Source of the DNA: Asterochloris sp. CNOR1
Lineage: Eukaryota > Chlorophyta > Trebouxiophyceae > Trebouxiales > Trebouxiaceae
Direction: 5' to 3'
Assembly: GCA_963969365.1 (NCBI GenBank)
Contig: OZ017750.1
Span: forward strand, 1,364,001-1,428,000
Length of the DNA stretch: 64,000 nucleotides
The notes beneath the pieces were generated by a model. The model was not told the DNA's origin and did no database searches. It saw only the letters and a program-made list of their open reading frames with translations. This document shows, in pieces, positions 25,001-37,200 of this stretch. Made by a program: the position numbers and the translations under genes. Numbering within the stretch: the first letter of the stretch is position 1; each line of letters opens with the position of its first letter.

Positions 25001-25349
25001 CTGGAGTACTGGTGAGGGGCATTGCATGCACAACACCACACCTCACCTGAGGCCAGGTAGCGCCCTGACTTGCTGATGGCCAGGCATGACACCTGCGGGT
25101 CGCTGAGAGCAACTGAGGCTGCATTGCCTCTTTTTTAGGCCTTACATGCCGCAAGGTGCCAGGGACACCCACCTTGTCTGTATGGCCCTGCAGAAAGTCC
25201 TGCTGCTTCAGGCCCTTTACGTCCCTGACCACAATGGTGCTTCCCAGGGGATACACCAGCGTCTGCCCATCAGGGTGCAGCTGCAAGCCGTTTTCGACAC
25301 TCCCGCTGAAGCCGATGCAGCTAGTGAGCGGCAGTGCGGTGGTCTGCAT
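19087..25349 (-). CDS. CFAP52: Cilia- and flagella-associated protein 52 (WDR16), WD40 repeat protein
   Basis: Multi-exon minus-strand gene. The first exon (about 25160-25349) encodes IGFSGSVENGLQLHPDGQTL and YPLGSTIVVRD, followed by FLQGHTDKV, the characteristic CFAP52 N-terminus. Later exons follow the family order: ADIILWDLEARKLLHR (about 24900-24950), ALDFSPDEKILASLGGQDD (about 24710-24770), LWNVENGEAICGSPTGADF (about 24170-24230), GQLRRCFNAVVVDAEDHYMY (about 23700-23760), GGITSLTL-like sequence near 22550, TDLAFPHQYSEVFATCSFGG (about 21850-21910), GRIRAFGPQSGKLLYTIHDA (about 21150-21210), STECISASSDGSCIIWDLC (about 20000-20060), TDRKITYWDAFDGQAIRILE (about 19660-19715) and a last blade ending WAYPEKQQQQAST. 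The two seven-bladed propellers form a microtubule inner protein of doublet microtubules in motile cilia. The first ATG is chosen because no in-frame upstream coding is evident. A short extra 5' exon remains possible. Confidence 0.9.
20361..21065 (-). repeat. Decoy donor copies in a CFAP52 intron
   Basis: The real exon end coding SRQMEASMKV lies at about 21026-21065. Diverged copies lie downstream in the intron at about 20924-20960 (preserving SRQMEASV) and 20361-20396. The same intron holds a repeated GCTGGCTTGCAGCAGGG module at about 20430-20447 and 20568-20585. Confidence 0.7.
21991..22067 (-). repeat. Decoy acceptor and exon copy in a CFAP52 intron
   Basis: Read on the minus strand, this segment encodes KDLRPELLQAAHSQTIKDLA after a TTCAG. 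The real exon about 100 bp downstream (21886-21962) encodes KELRPELLQTAHSQKITDLA. The copy degenerates right after this and has no WD-repeat continuation. Confidence 0.85.
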
Positions 25350-25860
25350 TGGTGTGTGCGCAGGCGTCGTTCAAGCAGCCCGTTGACCTTTCCATGCCTT
25401 GCATGCCAGCTTGCTGGACGTTGGCTCATGTCCGCTCAATTGCCTTGCTGACTCAAGGACTGGACATTCATCGTGGCCGGCCTCCCTGCGACCGACAGGC
25501 CCATCGTCGCAGGCAGATGCAACCGTGGTGACATTATTTCCCCGCTGCTGAGGCAGCAAGGCACCACAGGCAGCAAGGCCACCAAAACATCACAATCCAT
25601 TTGGTGTGCTGTTTCCTTCACGCGGCAAATACAGCTTGTTCACAGGTGAATTCAATGCTGCTGGACATACTGCTGTGGAACCCTAAGAGCATGCAGGCCT
25701 GCACAATCATGAAGAGTCTGTCACCCAGATGTAATTTTGTTTGCCCGAAGTGCAGCTCTGGGGTTGCCAGCAGAGCTATGCGGCCTCAGAAGTGCTGTGC
25801 TGAGCAGGCTGCGCCTGTGCTGTCCTGCAGAGGTGTTCAGGCCGCTGCTGAGGCGCTGCC
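25350..25860. promoter_or_regulatory. Divergent promoter region between CFAP52 and the cGMP-dependent kinase
   Basis: About 510 bp separate head-to-head start codons of two genes with likely ciliary roles. It must hold both promoters. I did not recognise a defined ciliary-gene element. Confidence 0.4.
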
Positions 25861-28800
25861 ATGGGCAACACAGCGTCCACTCAGGATGCAGCCCCTGAAA
25901 CCCCTGGCCTGGTGGGCAAGCTGGGAGCCATCCCCCGTGCAGCTGCCATCACTGAGGGTGGTGGTGGCAAACGCAAGGGGGGTGCCGCTCCTAAGCTTCC
26001 CCCGAACTCTATCAAGTCTCAGGCAGAGGACTGGGCCTACATAGAGGTGGGCTAGAACTGCCACCACCTGCCAGCCACCTGCTGCTGGCACCAGCATGCC
26101 TGCAGCCTGCCACAGGGCTTGTTGTGGGCCTGCACAGGGAGCCTGCTGCACTTTGGAAGACTTGCTGACGCTGAAGCAACCCTGACGGGGCAGCCCCCCA
26201 CAGCACATTGACAGCCCTTCAGTCCAGGAGCGCAAGTCTCAGACCCCTGCTTCATGGACAAGACTGCCTGCCAGCTCCTGCTGCAGCAAGATCTGAGCAA
26301 GCCGCCCTGACACCCTGCTTGCCTGCCTCAGACAATGCCTTGGGATGCCTATCGTCCTGCCCGATCGCTGCTCCTGCACCTGCTGCATCAGTGCCTGCAC
26401 AAGCTCCTGCACCTGCTGCAACAATGCCTCACCAAGGCTCCTGCATCCTGCTGCAGCAATGCCTCAACAAGCTGCTGCTGATGGGGAAGCTAGACGCGGC
26501 GGTGCAGCGCAAGGTCGTGCAGGAGATGTACGAGCGTAAGGTCACTGCCGGGGAGATTCTCATCAAGGAGGGCGACACAGGTGAGCTGGGCGGAGTGTTG
26601 TTTGAGAATCCCCTGGTGGCCCGTCGCTGTCAGTTGGTGAGGGTGGACCCTCTATCATGACCCTCTATGTCACACGGCTGTCAGTTGGCCACTTGTGAGT
26701 GCTCATACCGTCAGCCCTAAATCACCCTTCCCCACCAATGGAGTGTGTGCCTTCACTGCTGCTTGCCAACCATGCTGCTCTAGTTTACACAGGCCAGGTC
26801 TTCAACCGAGGCTGTGTTCCCTGACTGCCAGCATGTCGCTGAGCCACCCCTCTGCCATCTGTTGGCCCAGGCAGCTCCTTGTCTGTGGGGTGCAGGCCGG
26901 GCAGCCCAAGCGCTGTGTCTTGTCAATGCTGCTTGCCTATGTTCCCAGCCCCCAGCTTGCAGCTTTGCAACTCTTCCCACCCTGGGTCTGCAGGCCTGGC
27001 AGCCAGTGAGCTGTATGTGGTGAAGGATGGCGAGTTCGAGGTGCTGGAGCGGCGGCAGGGCGTCAACATGCGGGTGAACATGAAGCACCGAGGGGACACC
27101 TTTGGCGAGATTAGCCTCATGTATAACAGCCCTCGCAGTGCAACAGTGGCGGCCACGCAGGACTCGGTCGTCTGGGTGCTGGAACGCACCATCTTCAGGT
27201 ATGCACTGGTTTGAGTGAGTGGTTTCACTGGATGAAGGGGGTCTGGGTGCTGAAACACACCGTCTCCGTGTGGTGTGCATCTTTGCCTTTGGCCTGAAGG
27301 CTGCATGGCCTTATCTTGGTTGCCCGGCCCGGTCAGACGTGCAGTGGCATGTCGCGCCTTTCGACGCAGTGCAAGGCCACATCAGCTGCAAGTTGACCAG
27401 ATTACGTGAGGTTGTGAAGGCCACCTGTTTCTTGGAACGGTCTGGGGAGCAGATCAGTGCTGAGATGGCAGTGCTCTATCAGCGCTGTAAGCACCCGCAT
27501 CAGACCGCTTGACAGGAGCAGGGGATTTGGCCATGTTGATGCTAAATGTTCATGCCGCTGACAGGATGTGACCCCTGGCATGCGTCCAGCATGCAGTGCA
27601 CCTGAAAACGGTCAGCCAGCCCGTCTGCAGAGCAGCTTGTCTAACATCCTGGGCGTCCAGGCAGCCCACAGCACGCTGGGCTTGCCTGCTGGCAACAATC
27701 TGCACTGTGGCCCTAGGCCCAGGCATGCACCATGTGGACATTGCAGATCAGCTGCCAGCCTGCTTTCTGGTGACTCCAGGGCTGCAGGCCTGTGTGAGGG
27801 AGGTGCATACCTGCATGCCAGCCATCTGCACACCAGCAGTGGACACCGCCCTGCAGGCACTTCATGAGGACGGGGCATGAGGAGGTCGTCTGGCATCTGC
27901 AGTCTGCCCATGCAGGCGCCAATGAGAGGCTGCCCTCCTGTGCTGCAGACATTATGTGAGGGAGGTGCATGAGACGGACGCCAGCCAGGTGGAGCTCTTC
28001 CTGAACAGCGTGCCCATTCTGGCGCCCCTGACACGCGATGAGAAGCTGCTGCTGTTGGATGCGCTGGAGGAGCAGGTCTATGGGCCAGGCGTGCGTGTCA
28101 TCAACCAGGTACGCTGCTGGACTGTGGACCTTGACAGGCCCGCAATGGCACAAGCCATGTTAGGTGGGTGGTCAGGATAATGTCGCCAGCCCTGTCAAAT
28201 GCTGCTTCTGGGGTTGGCCTGTGCGCTGCAGGGATGCCCATCATCAAGCTCATAGGTTGCTTGATGGATATCACTGTGTTAATGGGTACTGGCTGATGGA
28301 GAGGGGAAATTCTAGCACATCTGAGGCGCACTGGCTCTTGAGCTTCCAGCCAACAGCATGGCTGGCCAGACAGTGTGCAGGGGTGGCCCTTGCATGCGCA
28401 GGCAGCACCTGGAAGGGACTGCCACACGCCGCAGACAGGACATGAGCCCACGCTGCTGTGAGCACTTCCGGACGATTGCGATGCATCCAAGCCAGCCTGC
28501 CGCCTGCAGCATTCTGGTCCAGTCCGCAGCAGGCCCCCCAGTCACCAGTCCAGACTGCACAGTCCACCTGCAGCCAGCACAGAAAGGCAGCCCTGACAGC
28601 TGCCGCCATAGCCTGCAGGGCGACCAGGGTGATCTCTTCTACATCATCAAGGAGGGGGAGGCTGTGGTGTACCAGAGCACCCCCCAGGGCACTCGCAAAG
28701 TAAACCACCTGTTCAAGGCAGACTTCTTTGGGGAGCGCGCCCTGCTGGTGGATGAGCCCAGGTCAGGCCAATTGCTGGACAGGTCGTGCTACCAAGTCAC

Positions 28801-31800
28801 CGTGGAAGGCAAGAGGCCAGGCTGCTGCGGCCACCTGGTGCCGGCCACACCAGGATACAACTTGTGATACGTGCTATTACTTCCTGCAGGACCGGCAAAG
28901 ATGCGCTGCAGCAGTCATGTCCTCCATCCACTGCCTGTGACTGTACCTGCAGCAGTGCATGCTCGGCAAGACCAGCCTTGCCCAGGCTGCAAGAACAAGC
29001 AGAGGCAGTGCTCACGCTGCATGGCCACTGCATTGGACCTCGCTTGCTGTGCACAAGGCGTTTGGTGCTATGTGCTGAGTTGTGCAGCATGTGATGCAGC
29101 AAGTGCACAAGAACAGGGCGCAAACTCATCGCCCGCTGTCACTGCAGGGCTGCCAGCGTGGAGGCCATCACCCGCCTGGTGTGCCTGACCCTGAAGCGGG
29201 AGCGGTTTGTGGAGATGCTGGGGCCCCTGGAGCAGCTGATGGCCCGTGAGAAGAGCCCCCAGGCTGTCACGCAGCGCCTGATGAAGCTGCAGACGAAGGG
29301 GACCCCTGCCCACATGCCTGCCGAGGTGGGCAAGCATGGGCGTGCCACCTGGTGCACAAGAATGCACCTGCCGGTGGGCTGCACCGAAACTATTCCGCGC
29401 CATTCAGGGGTCTGCGGCATAACCTGAAGCACGTGGATAAACAATGGTCGAGTGGTATGCACCTCCTGCCCTGCCTGGCGGCTGCACAGGACAGCTTTCC
29501 CTGTGGGACTCTGCCTCATGGTGCCCTGTCTGCTTGCCTGTGGCATGCCCTGTGAGCACATGGTGCAATGTCTTCTGCTTCTACCAGCCAGATCATCGCA
29601 GTAGTTTTACCTCGCCCAGCGCTGCGCCCCTGGCCAAGGAACAGCTGCTTGACTCCCCAAAGCGCTGACTGAGCATGGAGGCCAGGGCGCTCTATGGCAG
29701 CTGTCAGACTCTGCCCCAGCTGTCTTCATGAGCTGTCCAGTCACCACAAGGACTCCTGCAGCAGAGTCATGCTGCCAAGTAAGTTGCAGGTACAGATGAA
29801 GCAGCTCAAGCATAGGCCTAGTGGCATCCAGGCAGCCTTGTACACCTGTCAGCTCGAGCACACGAGCCCTGACATGTTGCCCTGCAGGTGCCACGCAAAC
29901 AGCTCAAGCACAGACGCTCAGCAGTCATCTGCTGCTCCAGGCTCCCTGATCTCAAGGACAAAGCCAAGCGCAGGCACAGGCGCTGTGAGCTGCGTGCAGC
30001 AGAATATTTCGGAGACCAGGGCCCCAGGTTTCAGCAGTCGAGCCAGCCTGGACTGCCCTGCAGGTTCTGGTCAAGTGTGTGGCCGCATCAGCGCGCACAC
30101 CTGAAGGTCCTTCCCATGGCTTCAGCGCGTGAGACATGAGTCTGACCTGACATGGCGTGTGCCCGCACTGCAGGTGCTGATCAAGCGGCGCAAGCGTGGG
30201 CGCACCGGGGTGGAGACCTGGGAGGTCGTTCGAGCACGGGGTCACCTGGACGAGGTGCAGGAGCTCAAAGCCACAGAGCCCACCGTGGGGCCAGACGGGA
30301 AGGCCAGCAAGGAGAGCATGCAGCTGGTGCTGACCGAGGGGGCTGTGCTGGGCGGGGGGGCCTTCAGCAGGGTGTCCATCGTGACAGGTGGGCGGCCACT
30401 GGGTGCCGCAATGCATGGCGCTCATGCACGGGATTGTGCTGTGCAGAATAGAACTGCGACAGGGCTGGGTTCTGCATTGCATGGTGCTCCTGCGTGGGAC
30501 TGTGCTGGCCAGAAGAGTGCTGCGTCCATTGTGACAGGGAGGCAGCGGCTGGCTGCCGCCTTGCAAGGTGCTGCTCAGTATCAAGTCATGCACAGGATTA
30601 AGCTGGGCAGGGTGCAGCTTGTTTGGGGCATGGTGACAGGCGTGGACTTGTTGCTAGAGACAGTCTGTGCGGAGGCCCATCCCAATCAGCCCAAACGCCC
30701 TCTGACAGGTCCATTGCCAGCCTGCAGAGCATAGACGCTGCTGCCCTGCGCTACGCCCCTGTAGTGGAAGGCGTCCACACTCTCTCTCTGGGCTCACCTG
30801 CTCAGCTTCTTTTTCCCAGAGAGGGCGCCTGCAGAGGCGTCAATTGCTGCACCCACGCTCCTGGCTGCCACTGCCAGAAGTCTACGAGCTGGCTTGTAGA
30901 GGAGTTGCCAGGCGTGCACTGCTGAGTCTCGCTTGAGCACATGGGGCTACTCGACCATTGTTGCCTGCCCTCCTGTCTGCAGAGGAGTCCTCCGCACGCA
31001 CCTACGCGCTCAAGCGCATGCGCAAGTCGGCTGTCGTGCAGTGCCCCGAGCACGTCTTCTGCGAACAGGCCATCACACGCAACACAGCGCACCCCTTCTG
31101 CATTCGCCAGTACGCCTCCTTCCAGGTGGGGCACCACCACAAGGTCCCTTTGTGTGCAGGCTCACCCCCCCTTAACCCCCTTGCGGAGACATGATCTCAG
31201 TGATTAGCAAGCTCACATGCTTGCTGTCATGCTGCATGACCGCCGCTCGCCTCAGAGGACAGCTTTGTGCTCGCAGCCTCATGAAGCATGTGTCCTGCAT
31301 GATGCCACATAGCGCGTTTTCATGGGGCAACAACCTTCACTTTCCTACCTGCAGGACAAGTACCACCTCTACTTTCTGTTTGACCTCATGATGGGGGGCG
31401 ACCTGATGGACGTCCTCGTTGCAGAGGCCAAGGTCATCAAGAGGCGCATTGCGCAGGGGGCATGGCGGCGGGCCTGCCTCGCTCCCAAGGTGGGCAGCCG
31501 CTGCGGTCATGCTTTCAGGGTGATTGCACTGTGCAGAATGCATGATGGCAGGCCTGACTCGCGCTTAGGATGAGGAGTGCTGCTATCACGGTTTGAGGGT
31601 GTCGTCTGTGTTGGCAGCCTGCAGTGGGCCTGCCCTTGTGCCCACAGTGGGCCTGAGCGGATCCGTTCTGGGGCATGGGGTTGGCGTAGGGCTGTCTTGC
31701 GCCCAAGGTGGGGTGGGCTTGAGCTGTGTGCTTCAGCAGTGCTACCTGAACATTGCCCTGGCCTTGGAGGCATCCTGCTTCAGGCTGTGGCCCCAGCCTG

Positions 31801-34010
31801 ACTCTGCTGTCCTGCTGCCAGGGGCACTCAACATGCTGTAGGGCACTCAAGAGTCTCACTGGGGACTTTTGACCCTGGCCCCGCGCCTCACCCTGCTGTC
31901 ATGCTGGCATGCAGGTCAAGATGCTGAAGGGCATGGAGGAGAGCTTGGCCAAGTTCTATATCGCCAGCATCGTGCTGGCATTGGAGTATCTCCACGAGAA
32001 CAACATCGTGTACCGTGACCTCAAGCCAGAGAATGTCTTCATTGATTCTGTGGGCTTTGTGAAGCTGGGCGACTTTGGCTTTGCCAAGGTGAGCAAACAG
32101 CTCACAACTGACTCAGTCCAACCCAAATCTACAAGCAGCTGTGACCCAGTGAACTGCCGCTGGGCTTTGTGAAGGCAGGGGTACAGGCCATTAATCCTTA
32201 GACTGCACCAGAGCAGCCTGCTTGGCAGCCCAGTGCATGAGAGCTGGGCCATCCACAGCTAGCTGCAGCGCGCATAGCAATCAGCCAACAAAGGGTGTCC
32301 GTCTGTGTCTGCTACCTGTCAAGCAAGCTGGTGTAAGGTATGGACAACAGGTGGCATGTTTGTTGGTAGGGCACATTGCTGACACACCCCTGAGATCTGT
32401 CCTTCCTGGTCGGCAGATCCTGGCGAATGCCGCCAGAACCTGCATCGACTGCGGCAGCCCAGCTGGGCGGTTGCTGAGAGCATTTTGACTGACTTTGCCG
32501 ACCCTTTCTGAGCAGCTTTCACCTGTGTGCAGATCCTGGAGAATGCCAACAGGACATACACCTTCTGTGGGACCCCCGGGTATGTGGCCCCTGAGAATGT
32601 GCTGGCTCACGGGTACAACTACTCGGTGGACTGGTGGGGCCTTGGCGTGCTGCTGTATGTTCTGCTGACCGGGCGGCAGCCCTTCAGCTCACCCAAGACA
32701 GATGACCCCATGGTGGTCATGAGGCGCATTGTGGACGAGAACTGGCACATCAAGTACCCACCCTACCTGACGCCGGCAGCCAAGGTGAGGGTGCAGGAGG
32801 ACTTTGTTTTCAGTTGTGGACAAGAGAGTGGCACGTCAGTACCCACTGTTCTGACGCTTGCAGTCAGGGTGTGCTGCAGGAGAGGTTTGGACTGGGTGCT
32901 GTCCAGCAGCACACTGGATCAGCCGTGATCTTGCATCATCACTGGCTTGCAGGCTGGAACTTGGCAGACACCACTGCTTCACCGCACAGGGCTCGACTCT
33001 CTGCCAGTGGGAAGTTTGCAGGCACCCTGGCTACCCGCAAGGCAGGCAGCATCCTGCCTAGCTGCTTGACCTGAGTTTGGCCAGCCACACTGTGCCATGC
33101 GTGACACACGCATGGCTGCAGGACCAGGTGTCTATCTGCAGGAATGCAAGCTAGCACTGCGGCTGGGCAGGCTTGGAGCACAAAGCCATGTTTCAATTGC
33201 CACAGTGGCTGGCCAGGCTAGACAGCAACCCATACCTGGCGAGCTGCCCTTGCTCATAAGACCTGATGTTTTGCCTGCTGAGCCCAAGCTGGGTCCATGC
33301 TGTTGTGGAATGCTGCAACAGCTGAGCATGCCTTAGTATGATCTGCAAAACCTCACTAGCCTTCTGTTGCAGGACCTGGTGTCTCGCCTGCTGGAGCGGA
33401 AGCCGGCGCGGCGATTGGGCATGCTCAGCGGACGTGCGGGGGACATCAAGAAGCACAAGTGGTTTGAGGGGCTGGACTGGGAGGCGCTGGAGGCACGCAA
33501 GGTGGAGCCCCAGCGGAAGCCCAAGGATGACTCGTCCAAGCGGCTCAAGGAGCTCACGGTCGGTGCTGGCTGCCTGCTCCTTTGCAGGTGGTGTCACTGG
33601 TGGCTGTGGCGCTGGTGCCAGAGCCGTGGTGCGCTGCACACCCATGGGTGGTGTGCACCTCGTCCAGGTGGCTTTTGGAGCACAATGGGCTGCAGCCTGT
33701 GGCCTGGCTGATGTCTCTGCAGCAAGATTGCACTGGGCTGTCTGCTCCATTGCAGCTACAGTCTGCTCACGACTGCTCCCCTTCCTGCTGTGCTGAATGG
33801 GACTGGGGTGCACAGGCACTGCACACATGAGTATGAGGGGAACTGCTGCTGCTCAGGTATGTCCAACGGCGTGCGCTGAGCGGTCAGCTGTGGATAGGCC
33901 CCTGAGCTTGCTGGTTGCCCTTGCAGGACAATGAAAAGAAGCAGAAACGTGAGACCAAGGAGACCGCTGAGGAGCTGCAGGAATGCGAAATGGTCTTCGC
34001 TGACTTTTAA
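25861..34010 (+). CDS. cGMP-dependent protein kinase (PKG, AGC family)
   Basis: The first exon starts MGNTASTQ, a good N-myristoylation context, and ends near 26045. The first cyclic-nucleotide-binding domain spans 26457-27200 in pieces: [20 protein letters not shown], then [16 protein letters not shown], the phosphate-binding cassette with its Arg. The second spans about 27950-29220: [34 protein letters not shown], then [13 protein letters not shown] continuing as AASVEAITR. Kinase exons follow: [12 protein letters not shown] (Gly loop, about 30345), [11 protein letters not shown] (catalytic Lys, about 31003), [39 protein letters not shown] (about 32070-32085), [20 protein letters not shown] (activation segment, about 32562-32620), [33 protein letters not shown] (about 33375-33420), and a C-terminal tail ending EMVFADF with TAA at 34008. 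It phosphorylates Ser/Thr on cGMP binding. A piece around 31434-31490 ([17 protein letters not shown]) may be an algal-specific insertion after [10 protein letters not shown]. Confidence 0.9.
26377..26490 (+). repeat. Three back-to-back copies of an acceptor and exon start in PKG intron 1
   Basis: Units of about 33 bp start at 26377, 26410 and 26444. Each reads roughly C-CTGCTGCA-CA-TGCCT-AC-AAG-CTCCTG. The third unit's CTGCAG is the acceptor of the real exon, which begins CAATGCCTCAACAAGC at 26457. A weaker fourth relic lies at about 26271-26300. Confidence 0.8.
30371..30700 (+). repeat. Decoy donor copies after the PKG Gly-loop exon
   Basis: The exon end GTGTCCATCGTGACAG with GTGGGC (30371-30392) is followed in the intron by diverged copies: GCGTCCATTGTGACAGG at about 30520-30536, with partial matches to the adjoining intron sequence at about 30464-30505 and GCATGGTGACAGG near 30628. 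Confidence 0.6.
32417..32460 (+). repeat. Decoy acceptor and exon copy before the PKG activation-segment exon
   Basis: After GGCAG, this 44-bp segment encodes [15 protein letters not shown]. The real exon start at 32533-32576 encodes [15 protein letters not shown] after GTGCAG. About 32 of 44 bases match by eye without gaps. The activation-segment threonine context is lost in the copy. Confidence 0.85.
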
Positions 34011-34231
34011 GCATTTGCAGCGCCTCTGCCAGCTTGCAGCAGCAGGCAGCACACCATCAGTCTGTGGATCATTTGCCAGAAGCAATTGTTTCCAACACAG
34101 ACTGAAAACGACATTACCATGTTACATCACTATATTGGATGAAAATGAATGCTTTGTAACAAAAGAGATGCAGCAGCTGGCAGAGAGCAAGGAGGGAGGG
34201 GCAAGCAGCAGGGAACCGAGGTTGGGAGACG

Positions 34232-37200
34232 TCAGGCAAGGGTAGGCGCTGCATTCACGTCTTCCTGCAACTGAGCAAGTGCCTCTTGCTGATCAAGAGC
34301 GATCATGTCCTGAATGCTGTCTTCAATGCTGCCTGCCAGAACATTATCCAGTGGGTAGTTCTTCTTTGTGCGGTGATCAGACACCCGGCTGTCCTTCCAG
34401 TGATACGTTTTGATCTTCTCGGACCTGGACCCAGTCCCGACCTGCGGCCAGGCAGTGCTGACAATCTTGAGATGGGCATGGGCCTTGCTGCGCAGTGAAA
34501 GTGACATGGAGCGCCAGTGCCAGGCAAGACCATGCACCCTGCACGCTGCCAGACATCTCAGTCTGCCTGCAGCACACCAAGCAAAGCAGCCTGACAATGC
34601 CAAACAGCTCTTTTCATCAAGAGAGTGATCCAAAGTCTGAGTCTGGGACCCCATAAACTTCCCTCCTTCCCTCAAGATCGGCCTGACACCACTTATCTGC
34701 AGCACTCACCTGGCTTTTTCGCTTGGCAGCGACCTCAGCTGCCTGCTTCTCCCGCTCCATCTCAAACAGCCTGGACCGCAGCACGCTCATGGCCTTCTCC
34801 CTGTTCTTGCCCTGAGTGCGCTCCTCCGTGCAGAAGATCCGGATGCCTGCAGGGTGGACGGCCGGTGACCTTTGCCCTGATGCGGTCCATGCTCACCCAT
34901 GACGCGCCTCAGATAGAGCTTGACTCAGATTTCCCTCGCCTTCTCCTCTCTGCCACATGCAGGACTCTGCAAGGCATCGCCAACAACCAGGGAATGCGCA
35001 GCCTGGGAAGCAGGGAGGCAGGAGGAGCAGGACAACCTCAGCAGCAGCACAGGCTTCCGCAGCAGCGGCATGAAGCGAGCACAGGTGCACGGGGGAGACC
35101 GCATCAGGTAGCTCGAGAGATGAACGGTGATCCCTGCTGGCACTTCGGGCTCATCCCTGCGCAGAGCGCTGCAACCTGTTCCCACCTGTGGGCTTGTGGA
35201 TGAGGTCCACAGCCGTCTCAACCTTGTTCACATTCTGCCCACCAGCCCCACCAGAGCGTGCTGTCTTCAGCTCAATGTCCTTGGGGTCTATCTGCACGTC
35301 CACATCGTCCACCTGCCACCACAGACAAACACAGGGTGAGCGGTGGGATTGCTTAAGCGGCTGCCTTGCTGGAGGAGAGGGGCTACACCAGCTCTTGGGA
35401 GCTGGACAACCGCCATGTCAGCTGACACAGCATGTTTGGAGACTGGAGAAGCCTAGCTGACTGGTGCAAGCAGCTTGCCGCCACTCCTTGAATCCACTAG
35501 ATGTACAGCACCCACCTCCGGCATGATAGCCACAGTGGCTGTGGAGGTGTGCACCCGTCCAGAGCTCTCAGTTGCGGGAACCCGCTGCACACGATGAACT
35601 CCGCTCTCAAATTTGAGCTTGCTGTACACCTTGTTGCCCTTCACCTGCAGGCCAGAGCAGCATCTCCTGCGGCCAGCTCTGTGCAAAGCAAGGTGCTGTG
35701 AACGGCATCCGTTGCTGTCTGAGGAACTTTTCAGAATGACACTCCACTCTCGACGTTGAGGCTGTCTCAGTCCCTCCCAGTCCCCCTGCCCCTCCCCCAG
35801 CAGGTGGGGCATGTTGTCGTGCAGTGAAGCTCTGTGAGCACCACAGTCTGGATGCAGGTCAGCATTTGCAGTAGCCCAGCTGTTGGCGGAGGCATCTGCT
35901 GGTCACCTGGACGATGCACTCGCGGTAGCCGCCCTTTTCTCCCTCCGTGCTGCTGATGAAAGACACTTTCCACTGCTGCTGGTCGGCGTAGCGCTGGTAC
36001 ATACGCACCAGCTCAGACACCCAGAGCGCAGCCTCATCGCCGCCGGTGCCAGCTCGCACCTGCATGCACAGGCTGCGGTCAGTAGACCTGCATGCTGGAG
36101 ATCCCACAGCACAGTCCCATTGCTGCTAACCTCAACTTTGGGTCTGCAGTCAACTTGTACCAGAGCACACAGGCCCCAGTTTCAGCATGCAGCTGTGCAC
36201 ACGACAGAATGGGGTCGCACTCAGCAATGATCCTGATGGAGCACTCGAATCCCAGCCTTGTCAAGAAGATCAGCAACCTGCAGGAGCACACTGCCGTCAG
36301 CAGCGTAAAGGAAGCATCGGCAGCAAGCTGGCCATCCCAGAGCTGCAGAGTCTGCTTGGCCACTGAATGCTGCTGGGGGTCTTGAGAGTTGTGGGCTCAG
36401 TAGCAGCTGCAGCAGACAACCAACACCAAGCCGAGCTACAAGGTGAGATTTCACATGACCTGTGCTTGACGCGCTTCCCTTCTATTGTGTATTTTGACAA
36501 GATGGAATGCATCAACGGATATGCATTTGCAGGCATCATGCCCAGGGGCATCACACCAACACTCCTGGCGCAGCTGCTCAGCCACATGGTCGCCTGTCAC
36601 ATGGGTTGCAACCTACATCGACACCCGCCCCACCTCCAGCATGATGTTGCGCTCGTCCATCGGGTCCTGGGGCAGCAGCAGCAAGCGGCAACGCTCCTCC
36701 AGCTTGGCAGCCCGCCCGCTCAGCATGAACACCTCCTCCTGAGCCAGCTCCACCATCTCAGGGTCGCCTGCGCAGGTCAAGCAAGGTCAGGTTGCACAGG
36801 TTCAGGCTGAGAGTGCTGGGTCAGCTCCCCCCCCGGGTGTCGGCCGCACAGGCTTCTGCTAGTCAACTTTGAACCTGGGCTTGCTGTTCAAGTCAAAGCC
36901 CAGCCTTGGCCCCAGCCTTGTTTCCTGGGCCAGAGGGCTCAGTGCCTGGCTCATGTTTGCCATCGGTGAGTACGGTGATGGGTCGTGGTGCTTCTGTGGC
37001 TGAAGGCAGCCCAGTGTAACAAGCAAGTGTTGCTGCATGCTCTGTGCAGCCCTGCCAGATTGCTTGTCTACCGAGATGAGCAGCATAAGGCTCGGCAACT
37101 CCCAGTGAAAAGTACACAGTACCTGACCGGGGGGCGCCTGCTGGCCGCAATGGTAAAGATTGCAATGTCAGAGGCGAAATGTCACCTCCAGAGTCTGACA

